Shown here in pieces: positions 1 to 8,781 of a stretch of 64,000 bases of DNA (its first letter is position 1; each line of letters opens with the position of its first letter). The translations under genes and the position numbers were made by a program. The notes under the pieces were generated by a model. The model had not been told where the DNA came from. It made no database searches and was given only the letters and a program-made list of their open reading frames with translations. The DNA lies in assembly GCF_025398195.1 (NCBI RefSeq), contig NZ_JAODNV010000009.1:124001-188000 (forward strand), written 5' to 3'. The stretch is from Chelativorans petroleitrophicus. GTDB lineage: Bacteria > Pseudomonadota > Alphaproteobacteria > Rhizobiales > Rhizobiaceae.

Positions 1-1
1 C

Positions 2-661
2 TTCAATATGACCGTCTTCGACTGGTACGCGGTGCCGGAGATCAAGTCGCTGGCCGATGCAAAGGGCGCCCGCTTCGGCGTCACCCGCTTCGGCTCCTCC
101 ACCGACTATCTCACCCGCTACGCCCTCACCATCCACGACATCGATCCGGACAAGGACGTGCAGATTATCCAGGGTGGCGGTTCCGCGCCGCGGCTGGCGG
201 CCATGGACGCCGGCCAGCTCGACGTCAACATCTTCGCAACCCCGGAGAAATTCATGGCGGCCGACCGCGGGTACAATCTCATCATGAGCCAGAAGGACAT
301 TGCGGAAGACTATCCCTTCCATGTCTTCTACGCCAAGGAGGACTTCCTGCAGTCGAGCCCGAACACGGTCAAGGCGCTCCTGCGCGCCTTCGTAAAGGGC
401 GTGCGTTTCGCCAAGTCCAACAAGGAGCGCGCCGTCGAGGTACTGATCGACCGCGTGGGCTTCGAGGAAGAATACGCTAGCCGCGGCTATGACGACTTCA
501 TCGATGGCATCTACGAGGATGGGCGCCTACCGAGCGAGGCCGGCATGAAGGCCTTCTGGGACATGGGAATCCAGAGCGGCACCTATACGGAGGCATGGCC
601 GCTGGAGCGCTACTGGGACCCCACCTATGTTGACAGCTTCGACGAGTGGAAGCCGGAATGA
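2..661 (+). CDS. ABC transporter substrate-binding protein, NMT1/THI5 or SsuA-like (5' truncated)
   Basis: This is the C-terminal 219 or so residues of a periplasmic solute-binding protein. The frame is open to the left edge of the window, so the signal peptide and first lobe are missing; the ATG at 8 is unlikely to be the true start. Visible features are the hinge-like segment ADAKGARFGVTRFGSSTDY, the QGGG loop followed by RLAAMDAGQLD, and a C-terminal lobe rich in aromatic and acidic residues, as in the family that binds sulfonates, nitrate or pyrimidine precursors. It is followed by an ATPase and two permeases of the same transporter class. The substrate cannot be told from sequence. Confidence in the family is high; only the length is unknown. 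Confidence 0.85.
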   Translation, partial: FNMTVFDWYAVPEIKSLADAKGARFGVTRFGSSTDYLTRYALTIHDIDPDKDVQIIQGGGSAPRLAAMDAGQLDVNIFATPEKFMAADRGYNLIMSQKDIAEDYPFHVFYAKEDFLQSSPNTVKALLRAFVKGVRFAKSNKERAVEVLIDRVGFEEEYASRGYDDFIDGIYEDGRLPSEAGMKAFWDMGIQSGTYTEAWPLERYWDPTYVDSFDEWKPE

Positions 662-776
662 CGAGGACGTGCCGGGACGGTTCCCCGTCCCGGCGCAGCC
701 CGGCGGGCAGCATCCGGGTACAATGGGCAGCCGGCGGGCAGACCGAAAAGCTGCACCGAAAGTGGAGTAGGCACCA

Positions 777-1571
777 ATGGCCGAGATCGAGATCCGCAAT
801 CTGGGAATCGACTACAGGAAACCGAACAGCGACGAAGTGTTCGCGGCGGTTGACGATATCAGCCTCTCCATCGCAGCAGGCGAATTCGTCTCCATCGTCG
901 GCTCGAGCGGCTGCGGCAAGAGCACGCTCCTCCTGTCGGTCGCCGGTCTCGTCAAGATAGCACGCGGCACGATCACGATCGGCGGCCGGCCGGTGTCGGG
1001 GCCCGGACCTGACCGCGCGGTGGTGTTTCAGGACGCCTCCCTCCTGCCGTGGCGGACAGTGCTCGGGAATGTGCGCTTCGGTCTGGAGATGCAGCGCTGG
1101 ACAGGCGGCGACCTCACCGAGCGGGCAATGTCGATGATAAAGCTCGTGGGGCTCGCCCGTTTCGCCGATTATCACCCCCATCAGCTCTCGGGCGGCATGC
1201 GCCAGCGCGTCAACATCGCACGCGCCCTGGCCGTCGATCCGCAAGTGCTTCTGATGGACGAGCCGTTCGGTGCGCTCGATGCGCAGACCCGCGAGATCAT
1301 GGGCGGCGAGCTCCTGCGGATCTGGGAAGGCGACAAGAAGACCGCTCTCTTCGTCACTCATGATATCGACGAGGCGATCTTCCTTTCCGACAAGGTCGTC
1401 GTGATGGGCCGCAACCCCGGCCACATCAAGGAAGTAATCGCCATCGACCTTCCGAGGCCGCGGACGCAGGAAATCCTGGACACGCCCCAGTTCACCGAAT
1501 ACCGGCGCCGGCTGCGGGCACATCTCGCGGCCGACATGGCGGGTATGCACTTCATGGAAGAGGCTGCGTAA
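777..1571 (+). CDS. ABC transporter ATP-binding protein (SsuB/TauB/NrtD class)
   Basis: This 264-residue cytoplasmic ATPase should energise the importer formed with its neighbours. Walker A GSSGCGKST lies near residue 44, the Q-loop VVFQDASLLPW follows, then signature LSGGMRQRVNIARAL, Walker B VLLMDEPFGALD and the switch histidine in FVTHDIDEA. The Q-loop and D-loop forms are typical of the taurine/sulfonate/nitrate class. The ATG at 777 follows a purine-rich stretch (GGAGTAGGCACCA). The stop codon overlaps the start of the first permease by one base (TAATG), so translation is coupled. The 115 bp before it, after the binding-protein gene, holds no other gene that I can see. Confidence 0.93.
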   Translation: MAEIEIRNLGIDYRKPNSDEVFAAVDDISLSIAAGEFVSIVGSSGCGKSTLLLSVAGLVKIARGTITIGGRPVSGPGPDRAVVFQDASLLPWRTVLGNVRFGLEMQRWTGGDLTERAMSMIKLVGLARFADYHPHQLSGGMRQRVNIARALAVDPQVLLMDEPFGALDAQTREIMGGELLRIWEGDKKTALFVTHDIDEAIFLSDKVVVMGRNPGHIKEVIAIDLPRPRTQEILDTPQFTEYRRRLRAHLAADMAGMHFMEEAA

Positions 1572-2383
1572 TGGCGATGGTTGCGACCTCCGCCCGCGAC
1601 ACAGGAAAAAGCCGCGCCGCCCGGAACTGGCGTCCGGACCGATCGACGGTGATCAGCATGCTTTCCGTCGCGGTGTTCTTCATCCTGTGGCAGCTCGCAC
1701 CAGAAATGGGCTGGGTCAATGGCAGGTTCACCAGCCAACCGACCCAGGTCCTCGTTGCCGCAATAGACGTCATCCTCAACGACGACTTCTTCTATCATGC
1801 ACGGATAAGTCTTGCGGAGTTCTCGCTGGGCTTCGCGCTGGCCCTCGTGGTTAGCATTCCGCTGGGCGTGCTGCTCGGCACGTCGCGTACGGCGCGCCAC
1901 CTGATCGATCCACCTCTGATGGCACTTTATGTCGCGCCGACGCTCGTGCTGCTGCCGATTCTGGTCGTTTCGCTCGGCATCGGAATGGCCTCCAAGGTGG
2001 CGATCGTATTTCTGAACGCGCTCTTTCCCATCGTGGTGAACACCATCGCCGGCATGAGCGAGGCGGATCCGCAGCTGATCCGTGCCGCCCGCTCCTTCGG
2101 CGCCAGCAAGCTCGACGTCTTCGTGCGCATTCTCCTGCCAGGTTCGCTGCCGTCGATCCTCACCGGCATCCGCCTTGCCGTCGGGCGCGGCGTGATGGGC
2201 GTCGTGGTCGGTGAGCTTTTCGTCTCGCAGGCGGGCATCGGATACCAGCTCAACACCTACGGCTCGGCCATGCGCATCGACCGGCTTCTGGTCTATGCGC
2301 TCGTGGTCAGCGTGTTCGGCTACCTGCTGACCGTCTCCGTCCGCGCCCTGGAAAACCGCGTGAGCACGTGGAGACCTGAATGA
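1571..2383 (+). CDS. ABC transporter permease (SsuC/TauC class), first of two
   Basis: This 270-residue inner-membrane protein is one half of the translocation pore. A basic N-terminus is followed by about six hydrophobic segments. The EAA-type cytoplasmic loop that docks on the ATPase appears as DPQLIRAARSFGASKLDVFVR, followed by the conserved P-x-ILTGIRLAVGRGVMGVVVGE stretch of this class. It starts directly at the stop of the ATPase gene and overlaps the second permease by 4 bp (ATGA). Most SsuC-type systems use one permease as a homodimer; here two different permeases follow each other, which suggests a heterodimeric pore. Confidence 0.92.
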   Translation: MAMVATSARDTGKSRAARNWRPDRSTVISMLSVAVFFILWQLAPEMGWVNGRFTSQPTQVLVAAIDVILNDDFFYHARISLAEFSLGFALALVVSIPLGVLLGTSRTARHLIDPPLMALYVAPTLVLLPILVVSLGIGMASKVAIVFLNALFPIVVNTIAGMSEADPQLIRAARSFGASKLDVFVRILLPGSLPSILTGIRLAVGRGVMGVVVGELFVSQAGIGYQLNTYGSAMRIDRLLVYALVVSVFGYLLTVSVRALENRVSTWRPE

Positions 2384-3159
2384 TCACGGATGTCTTCATG
2401 CGCCGGCAGGCGCTGATCCTGGGCACGATGTCATTCATCATCATCGGCGTCCTGTGGCAGCTCGTCGTCGATTTCGGGATCGTCAATCCCTTCTTCATTT
2501 CGACGCCCAGCGCCGTCTGGCAGGAGCTGCTCGTCCAGCTTCAGGACGGCTCGCTGCTCGTCAACACTGCCGCGACGCTCTACTCCTTCGCGCTGGCGCT
2601 GGGGCTGGCGGTCGTGGTCGGCATAGGGCTCGGCGTGCTCGCCGGCTGGTTCCGCGATGCCGAAGCGGCACTGGAGCCCTTCATCTGGTTCAAGTATTCG
2701 GCGCCCACTGTGGCCTTCTATCCGCTTTTCGTGGCCTGGCTCGGCTATGGAACGCCGACCATTGTAGCCATCGCCTTCCTGTTTGCGCTGACACCGATCT
2801 ATGCCAACACGCTGTCGGGCATCAAGAATGTGGACCGCGACCTGAAAAGGGTCGCCACGTCCTTCGGCGCACGCCCCCACGACATCTTCTTCCGCATCGC
2901 GCTGCCCGGCGCCGTGCCGGTCATCGTGGCGGGCCTGAGGCTGGGAGTAGGGCGGGCCCTCACGGGCGTGGTCGTGGCGGAACTCTTCGGCGCCAATGCC
3001 GGCCTTGGCTACTCGATCGCCTATTATGCGCAGATGCTGCAGACCAGCCGCATGATGGTGCCGATCGTCACCGTCATCCTTCTCGGCGTCATTCTGACCC
3101 AGGCGCTTTCCTATATCGAGAAGCGCACCGAAGCCTGGCGTGTCGTCCACGACAATTAA
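2380..3159 (+). CDS. ABC transporter permease (SsuC/TauC class), second of two
   Basis: This is the second 259-residue permease of the operon. It has about six transmembrane segments and an EAA loop (DRDLKRVATSFGARPHDIFFR) followed by PVIVAGLRLGVGRALTGVVVAELFG. The divergence from the preceding permease shows the two are old paralogues rather than a recent duplication. The ATG overlaps the preceding stop by 4 bp. The amidohydrolase gene starts 22 bp after its stop, so importer and enzyme are likely co-transcribed. Confidence 0.92.
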   Translation: MITDVFMRRQALILGTMSFIIIGVLWQLVVDFGIVNPFFISTPSAVWQELLVQLQDGSLLVNTAATLYSFALALGLAVVVGIGLGVLAGWFRDAEAALEPFIWFKYSAPTVAFYPLFVAWLGYGTPTIVAIAFLFALTPIYANTLSGIKNVDRDLKRVATSFGARPHDIFFRIALPGAVPVIVAGLRLGVGRALTGVVVAELFGANAGLGYSIAYYAQMLQTSRMMVPIVTVILLGVILTQALSYIEKRTEAWRVVHDN

Positions 3160-3181
3160 TGCAGCTCAGAGGGCAAGGCGT

Positions 3182-4192
3182 ATGAAAATCATCGACTCGC
3201 ATTTCCACTGGTGGCCGCGCTCGGTGCTGGAGCATCTGCACAAGCGCCACGGCTTCCCGCGCGCCGATCCCAATGAGCGCGGTGGCTACACCTACAAGGG
3301 CGCCGGCGGGCGCAGCGGCACCGTGGCGAGTTGGGCCGAATGGTTCGACCTCGACCGCCAGCTCGAAGCCATGGATGCCCTCGGCCACGACATCTCCGTG
3401 GTGCTCTCCATCGGGCCATTGTCGATCGCCTTCTCCGAACTGCCGGTGGAGGAGGGCAGGGACCTCGCCATGATGTGGAACGAGGAGATGGCGGGCGCGC
3501 AGCGACGCTATCCCGGCCGGGTATGGGCGAGCGCGGCGGTCCCGCTCAGCGACACCGGCGCGGCGCTCGACGTACTGGACCACGCCGTCAGCAAGCTGGG
3601 CCTCATGGGCGTCAATCTGCCAGGCAGTGTCGGCCGCGAAGGACGGATCGATGACGAGCGGCTTGAACCCTTCTACAAACGTGTCGAGGAACTGGGCCTG
3701 CCCATATTCCTGCACCCGACCGACGCCGTCTTTGCCGATCTCCTGGAAGGCTACAACGGGGCACTGCACCTGAGTCTCGGCCGCGTCGTCGAGGTGAGCG
3801 TGGCGGCCTCGCGGCTGGTGCTTTCCGGCATCATGGAACGTTACCCCGGCCTGAAGCTTGTGCTCTCGCATACGGGCGGCGCGCTGCCCTACCAGTCGGG
3901 CCGGATGGACAAGAACACGAAGACCGCCGGGCTCCCGCGGCCGGTCAGCACCTATTTGAAGCGCATGTACACCGATACGGTGTCGCCCCACTCCGCCGGC
4001 ATGAAGTTTGCGATCGAGTATTACGGTATCGACAACGTGATGTACGGCACTGACTATCCCTGCTGGGACCCGGCAACCGCTCTGAGGTTGCTGGACGAAA
4101 TCGGCCTCTCTTCCGAGGACAGGGAAAAACTCTTCCACGAGAACGCGATACGCATTCTGGGGCTGAAGGACGCCGCGGCCCAAGCCGCCTGA
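3182..4192 (+). CDS. amidohydrolase 2 family metal-dependent hydrolase/decarboxylase (ACMSD-like)
   Basis: This 336-residue TIM-barrel enzyme belongs to the amidohydrolase_2 (aminocarboxymuconate-semialdehyde decarboxylase) family. Metal ligands are visible: H7 and H9 in IDSHFHW, a further His in IFLHPTD, the LSHTGG strand, and Asp in MYGTDYPCW. Family members hydrolyse or decarboxylate cyclic or carboxylated substrates. I chose the ATG at 3182 because it gives the canonical short N-terminus before the HxH motif and has an AGAGGGCAAGG ribosome site; an ATG at 3140 in the same frame would add 14 unlikely residues. As the last gene of the ABC operon it probably acts on the imported compound. 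Confidence 0.88.
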   Translation: MKIIDSHFHWWPRSVLEHLHKRHGFPRADPNERGGYTYKGAGGRSGTVASWAEWFDLDRQLEAMDALGHDISVVLSIGPLSIAFSELPVEEGRDLAMMWNEEMAGAQRRYPGRVWASAAVPLSDTGAALDVLDHAVSKLGLMGVNLPGSVGREGRIDDERLEPFYKRVEELGLPIFLHPTDAVFADLLEGYNGALHLSLGRVVEVSVAASRLVLSGIMERYPGLKLVLSHTGGALPYQSGRMDKNTKTAGLPRPVSTYLKRMYTDTVSPHSAGMKFAIEYYGIDNVMYGTDYPCWDPATALRLLDEIGLSSEDREKLFHENAIRILGLKDAAAQAA

Positions 4193-4245
4193 AGAACGAT
4201 CCGTGGCAGGGTCTTTCCACGGGCCCGCCGATGAGGCTCAACCGG

Positions 4246-5020
4246 TCAGCCGGCCGGGGTAAGCTCCGGCAGCGTCCTGCCGGCCTCGTTCCATTCTTCA
4301 GGCAGCCTCAGGATGCACGGTACCTTATGGAGGATGTTGGATGACGGCGGACTGTCGATCATCTCGAACACCGCCTCCAGCATGTGAGGCACATCCTGCT
4401 CAGCCATGCCGACATTCTCCGGCAGCCGGGCGGCGAAGGGATCAAAGTCGAAGCAGCCGAAGCGCAGGCCGGATTTTCCGCCGCGTTTGTTGCGCTGCAT
4501 CCACCGGACCACGCCTTCCAGCGTGATGGTGGAATTGACGAAAATTCCGAAGCGCCGCGGCAAGTCCAGCGCCTCGAGCGCCGCTTCGGCCTTTTCCGGC
4601 GCGTAGCCCCTTATGACGAGCTGCTCCTCCGGCACCTCCAGCCCCAGCTCGGCATGCGCCTCGCGGAAGCCGCGCAGCCGCTCCGCCGTATTGTTATCGC
4701 TCAGCCGGCCGCCGATGAAATAGAGCGGCTCGAGTACTCCGAACTCCGTCTGGATGCGGGAGAGGATGACGCGCGTGAGGTCCCGCGCGCCGCTGTAATT
4801 GTCCGAGACGACGGAGGGCGAGCGGCTGCCCGGCAGATCGAGATTGATCGTTCTCACACCCGCCGCCGCACAGAAGTCGCTGATCCGGTCCGGGTCCGTC
4901 GCGCCCGTGGAGATGAGAAGATCCACCTGGTAGGACACCAGCAGTCGCGCGGCCTCCAGCTCCAGCTCGGGCTCGCGCTGGATGCAGGTGATGACGGGAA
5001 ACAGGCCGCGCGTTCGGTCC
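4246..5020 (-). pseudogene. LacI-family regulator, effector domain only (N-terminal DNA-binding half lost)
   Basis: The frame encodes a periplasmic-binding-protein-like effector domain: RGLFPVITCIQ, then LLISTGATDPDR, SDNYSGARDLT and FVNSTITLEGVVRWM, as in sugar-responsive LacI regulators. The open frame begins about 5020 with the strand before RGLFPV. Everything upstream (the HTH, the hinge and the first part of the effector domain) is missing and replaced by kinase sequence on the opposite strand. A GTG at 4938 could start a 230-residue product, but it would have no DNA-binding domain. The 3' end looks natural. I infer a deletion remnant. Confidence 0.8.
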
Positions 5021-5027
5021 CAGCTCC

Positions 5028-5796
5028 ATGGACCACCGGGCCATCGCGCAGGCGGAACGCATCAACGCGACCCACCACAGAGTGCTGGCCCGGCATGTGG
5101 CTCAACGAAGGGGGTCAGTCGGCCGTCGGCGCGGCCATCGAGCAGCTACTGTCGTTTTACCCTGCCGCGCAAGAGGCAGCCCGCATGGCGAAGGAGGTGG
5201 CCCTCTCCCTTCCCGCCTGGCTTTCCGAAAAGGCACGCCAGGGCTCGAAAAACCTCTCGGAAACGGTGCTGCTTGCCCGCGGGCTTGATGTGGTGCCTGA
5301 ATTTCTCGGCAACCGGGCCCCCTTTGCCGATCCGCATGCGCGGGCCGTCATCGCCGGCCTCAGCATGGAGCGGGACGTGGCCAGTCTCGTGGCACTCTAC
5401 ATCGCGGGTGTCTGCGGCCTCGGCTACGGCCTGCGCCAGATCCTCGAGACGCAGGACGCTGCCGGCGTCCGGGTGGAGCGCATCATGATCAGCGGCGGTG
5501 CGGGGCAGGACCCGCTGGGGCGCCAGATCCTCGCCGACGCTACCAGACGGCCCATGCTCGCCAGCCGGGTCGACGAGCCCGTACTGCTCGGCTCGGCCAT
5601 CCTGGGTGCCGTTGCGGCGGGGCTCTATCCGGATATCGTGACCGCGATGCAGGCGATGTCGGGTGTCTCCGCCACCTACACGCCCGCCGCAGGCGTCATC
5701 AACGCCGTGCACGAGAGCCGCTACCGGGCCTTCCTCTCGCTCCAGAAGGCCGCGCGCGACATCCGCACAAGCGAGGCCGGGCGGAAAGTGGAGTAG
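5028..5796 (+). pseudogene. FGGY-family carbohydrate kinase (ribulokinase-like), 5' truncated, internally deleted and frameshifted
   Basis: Two pieces of one kinase are visible. A 20-residue piece (5028-5087) carries the family motif MDHRAIAQAERIN. A second piece, from about 5090 to 5796 in another frame, begins at PGMWLNEGGQSA and runs through GNRAPFADP, the SGGAGQDP nucleotide-binding loop and a complete-looking C-terminus. In intact FGGY ribulokinases (about 540 residues) these motifs lie well over 100 residues apart, so the middle is deleted, and the whole region before MDHRA is gone too. The gene cannot make an active kinase. It abuts the truncated LacI regulator, so an old sugar operon has been removed here. 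Confidence 0.8.
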
Positions 5797-5871
5797 CTGC
5801 CCCCGACGATCACAATTGCGTCCGACCTATAAAGCATAAAACACCGGCAACCTATCTGCAGACAAGAGCGG

Positions 5872-6822
5872 TCATCCCGCCATGGCCTCGGGTCCGGCAC
5901 CACAGACGATTGCACAGACCGTTTCGCCGCTGTTGAATGCAACCCGGCCCTCGCGCAAGGCGGCGATCGCGGCCGCGCCGCTCAAATCGGCTGCAAGCCC
6001 CATCTCGAACCAGAGCCACCGCGCAGCTCTCAGCATCTCATCGTCTTCAACGAGAACGATCTCGTCCACCTTGTCGCGCACGATCTCGAAGATTCGGTCA
6101 TCCGTCTTGGCGCAGGCCATGGTCGCAACCGAAGTCGTGACGGCATCGAGAGCGATGTTCTTTCCCGCTTCAAGAGCGCGCAGCAGAACCGGCGAGCCGG
6201 CGGCCTCCACGCCGATCACGCGCGCCTTCGGCCGCAGTGCTTTCACAGCGGTGGCGACGCCACTGATCAGGCCGCCGCCGCCCATGGCCACCAGAAACAC
6301 ATCGGCTTCCGGAATCTGATCGAGAATTTCGAGGGCAACCGTTCCCTGGCCCGCCACCACCTCACGATCTGCAAAGGGATGGAAATAGGCGGCACCAGTC
6401 CGCTTTACGTGCTCCAGCGCCGCCGCGTTGGCGGCGTCCCACACCGAGCCGACAATATGGATGTCGGCGTTCCATTGCTTCAGCTTCTCAATCTTTGCCG
6501 GCGTTGCATTTTCCGGCAGGTAGATGGTCGTTTGAACGCCGGAGATATAGCCGGCGCGCGCGGTGGCAAGGCCATGATTGCCTCCGGACGCGGTGACGAT
6601 GCCCTTTTCCAGCATCGCCGGATCCATGGACAGGAGCCGGTTGGTCGCTCCGCGCGCCTTGAATGAGCCGGTGACCTGAAGCAGCTCCAGCTTCAGGACC
6701 ACGTTGACGTCCGGGACCGAGACCAAGGATTCCTTCAGATTGTCGGCTGCGATCACCGGGGTCCTGCGAACCTGGCCGGCAATACGCTCTGCTGCGGCGC
6801 GAACGTCATCCAGCCCTATCAT
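5872..6822 (-). CDS. threonine/serine dehydratase-like PLP enzyme (EutB-like)
   Basis: This 316-residue fold-type II PLP enzyme is of the threonine dehydratase family. The Schiff-base lysine is K55 in GSFKARGA. SGGNHG binds the phosphate region and GGGGLISG is the glycine loop. There is no C-terminal ACT domain, so it is of the catabolic type. Together with the next gene it resembles the EutB-EutE/DoeB pair of ectoine and hydroxyectoine catabolism, but the ectoine hydrolase is absent. The start is the ATG at 6822, which overlaps the stop of the upstream gene (TGATG); a TTG at 6825 is less likely. It is the last gene of the amino acid transporter operon. Confidence 0.85.
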   Translation of the reverse strand: MIGLDDVRAAAERIAGQVRRTPVIAADNLKESLVSVPDVNVVLKLELLQVTGSFKARGATNRLLSMDPAMLEKGIVTASGGNHGLATARAGYISGVQTTIYLPENATPAKIEKLKQWNADIHIVGSVWDAANAAALEHVKRTGAAYFHPFADREVVAGQGTVALEILDQIPEADVFLVAMGGGGLISGVATAVKALRPKARVIGVEAAGSPVLLRALEAGKNIALDAVTTSVATMACAKTDDRIFEIVRDKVDEIVLVEDDEMLRAARWLWFEMGLAADLSGAAAIAALREGRVAFNSGETVCAIVCGAGPEAMAG

Positions 6823-7838
6823 CAAAATTCACCCTCATACGGCGCGGCGACCACCACGCAGCAGTTGCCGAGGGTCACGCGCCCCGGCTGTCTGCGGCCG
6901 TACACCATCCCATCGGCGTTGTAATACAGCGTTTCCGGCTGCCGCCAGGGCTGATGCAAAAAGTGAATGCGGCCGGCGACATCACCCGCCTTTACCGTGG
7001 TGCCGAGTTCATGCTCCGCCTCGAACACGCCATCGGCGGTGGCGAAGACATAGCCGTTCGGCCCCGGGATCTTAAGGATTGGCCGGTCGCCGTGGCGGCG
7101 TTCGCTCGCCGATGAGGCTGGAAGAATGCCCAAATGGGAAAGCACGTTGCGCACGCCCCTCCGGCAAATATCGAGCGCTTCCCTGGAAACTGTCCCGGCG
7201 CCGGCCATTTCGGTGCCGACCGTCGTCAGGCCTGCGCGGACCGAAGCAGCGGTGGACGTACGGGGCTCGCCGAGATTGTCGATCACAACGGTCAGCGGCG
7301 CGTCGAAGGCGAGGACCGCTTCGATGTTGCGCCGCTGGTGCTCCGGAGTGGGTGCCGGCTCGACAATGGCACTGGGCAGGATGTTGAGCGAAGAGCCGCC
7401 GGAATGGAGGTCCAGCAGCGCATCGCCCAGAGGATAGATGTAATCGCTGAGATAGGCCGTGATCTGCTCGGTGATGGAGCCGGCGGGATTGCCTGGGAAG
7501 GTGCGGTTGAGGTTGAGCCCGTCTACCGGCGAAGTGCGGCGCCCTGCCATGACAGCCGGCAGATTCAGCGCCGGCAGGATGATCAGGCGGCCGGAAATGG
7601 AGGCGGGGTCGAGATCACGGATAATCTCGCCCAGGGTGATCGGCCCTTCATACTCGTCGCCATGATTGCCGCCCATGAGAATTGCGGTCGGGCCCTCTCC
7701 ATTCTTGATGACGCAGAGCGGTATGCGCGTAGCACCCCAGGCGTCCTCGTGCGGCGAGTGCGGGATATTGATGTAACCTGTCTGCTTGCCGGGCCTGTCG
7801 AAATCCAGGTCGGTGAATGCTGTCGAACTGCGGGCCAT
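6822..7838 (-). CDS. succinylglutamate desuccinylase/aspartoacylase family deacylase (DoeB/EutE-like)
   Basis: This 338-residue zinc carboxypeptidase-fold amidase removes an acyl group from an N-acyl amino acid. Zinc ligands H59 and E62 are in GGNHGDEYEGP and a third His is in DLHSGG. NLNRTFPG carries the substrate-binding Asn-Arg pair. Overall order and length fit N-acetyl-diaminobutyrate deacetylase (DoeB/EutE) better than aspartoacylase or AstE. It sits between an amino acid importer and a PLP dehydratase, so an imported N-acyl amino acid could be deacylated and then dehydrated or eliminated. The exact substrate is an inference. Confidence 0.85.
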   Translation of the reverse strand: MARSSTAFTDLDFDRPGKQTGYINIPHSPHEDAWGATRIPLCVIKNGEGPTAILMGGNHGDEYEGPITLGEIIRDLDPASISGRLIILPALNLPAVMAGRRTSPVDGLNLNRTFPGNPAGSITEQITAYLSDYIYPLGDALLDLHSGGSSLNILPSAIVEPAPTPEHQRRNIEAVLAFDAPLTVVIDNLGEPRTSTAASVRAGLTTVGTEMAGAGTVSREALDICRRGVRNVLSHLGILPASSASERRHGDRPILKIPGPNGYVFATADGVFEAEHELGTTVKAGDVAGRIHFLHQPWRQPETLYYNADGMVYGRRQPGRVTLGNCCVVVAAPYEGEF

Positions 7839-7905
7839 GAGGTGCCTTTGGACTGGATACGAAGGGGATGGACGGGCGGTCAGCGCCCGTCCGCCTTGGA
7901 GCTCT

Positions 7906-8694
7906 TCAGAGCGAAGGGAAGTTCTCCGGTAAGGGCTGCCCCAACCACTTTTCGGTGATCTCGGAGAGCTTGCCGGTGGTCAGGTGATAGAAGACGAAGG
8001 TGTCGAGCCAACGCAGAAGTTCCGGGTTGCCCTGCTGGATGCCGATGTGCGTCGGCGAGTAGCGCAGGATGAACTTCGGCTTGAGCACCACGCCCGGATT
8101 CTTGTCCATCAGATCCTTGGCCACGACATTGGCGGTCGCAAGCAACTGGACCTGACCGGAAAGGAAGGCCGCCGCCGCGGTGGCATCGTCATCGAAGCGC
8201 TGGATGTTGGCATCGGGCGCCGCCGCGGTGAGTTCCAGATCCTGCGTGGTTCCGCGCGCGACGGCAATCGTCTCGGACCCCAGATCCGCAGGACTCGACA
8301 CGGCGATCTCGTCCGGCCCGAAAACGCCTATGGAAAGCGCCGAATAGGGCGACGAGAAAGCGATCTGCTGCGCCCGCTCCGGCGTAGCGCCCATTGCCGA
8401 AATCACCATGTCGAGCCGATCGGTAACCAGATAGGGGATGCGGTTGGCGCCGGTGATCTGCTGCAGTTCAACTTCGACGCCCAGCGCCTCGCCGACAAGA
8501 TTGGCCACATCCACGTCGAGGCCGGTAGGCTGGTTGTTTTCATCGACGAACCCGAAGGGCGGCACGTCGATGGGCACGCCTATCCGCACTTTGCCGGCCG
8601 ACAATATGTCCTGAAGATCGGCGGCTGCGGGGCCCGTAAGGCCCAGCCCCATTGTCAGCAAGGCCGCAGCCGTGATTGCAATTTTCCTCAGCAT
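7906..8694 (-). CDS. amino acid ABC transporter substrate-binding protein
   Basis: This 262-residue periplasmic binding protein belongs to SBP family 3. It has a signal peptide (MLRKIAITAAALL..., cleavage probably near the AAADLQ site), then IGVPIDVPPFGFVDENNQPTGLDVDVA, the typical polar amino acid pocket start. A weak-to-moderate relation to His/Arg/Glu or ectoine binders is plausible. The ATG has a strong GGGAGGAAACC ribosome site. It lies 87 bp downstream of the ATPase gene and is followed by the two catabolic genes. No lipobox is visible. Confidence 0.9.
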   Translation of the reverse strand: MLRKIAITAAALLTMGLGLTGPAAADLQDILSAGKVRIGVPIDVPPFGFVDENNQPTGLDVDVANLVGEALGVEVELQQITGANRIPYLVTDRLDMVISAMGATPERAQQIAFSSPYSALSIGVFGPDEIAVSSPADLGSETIAVARGTTQDLELTAAAPDANIQRFDDDATAAAAFLSGQVQLLATANVVAKDLMDKNPGVVLKPKFILRYSPTHIGIQQGNPELLRWLDTFVFYHLTTGKLSEITEKWLGQPLPENFPSL

Positions 8695-8781
8695 GGTTTC
8701 CTCCCTGGTTGTCTAGAAGCTGTACTCTTGACCGTTCACCCTGCTTCAGATGCAGGCCCCACCGCCGGGCCGCGCACCCGA

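Noticed and set aside
4201-4222. CCGTGG/CCACGG hairpin as a terminator after the amidohydrolase gene
   Set aside because: Six base pairs only, 10-base loop and no T run; too weak to call.
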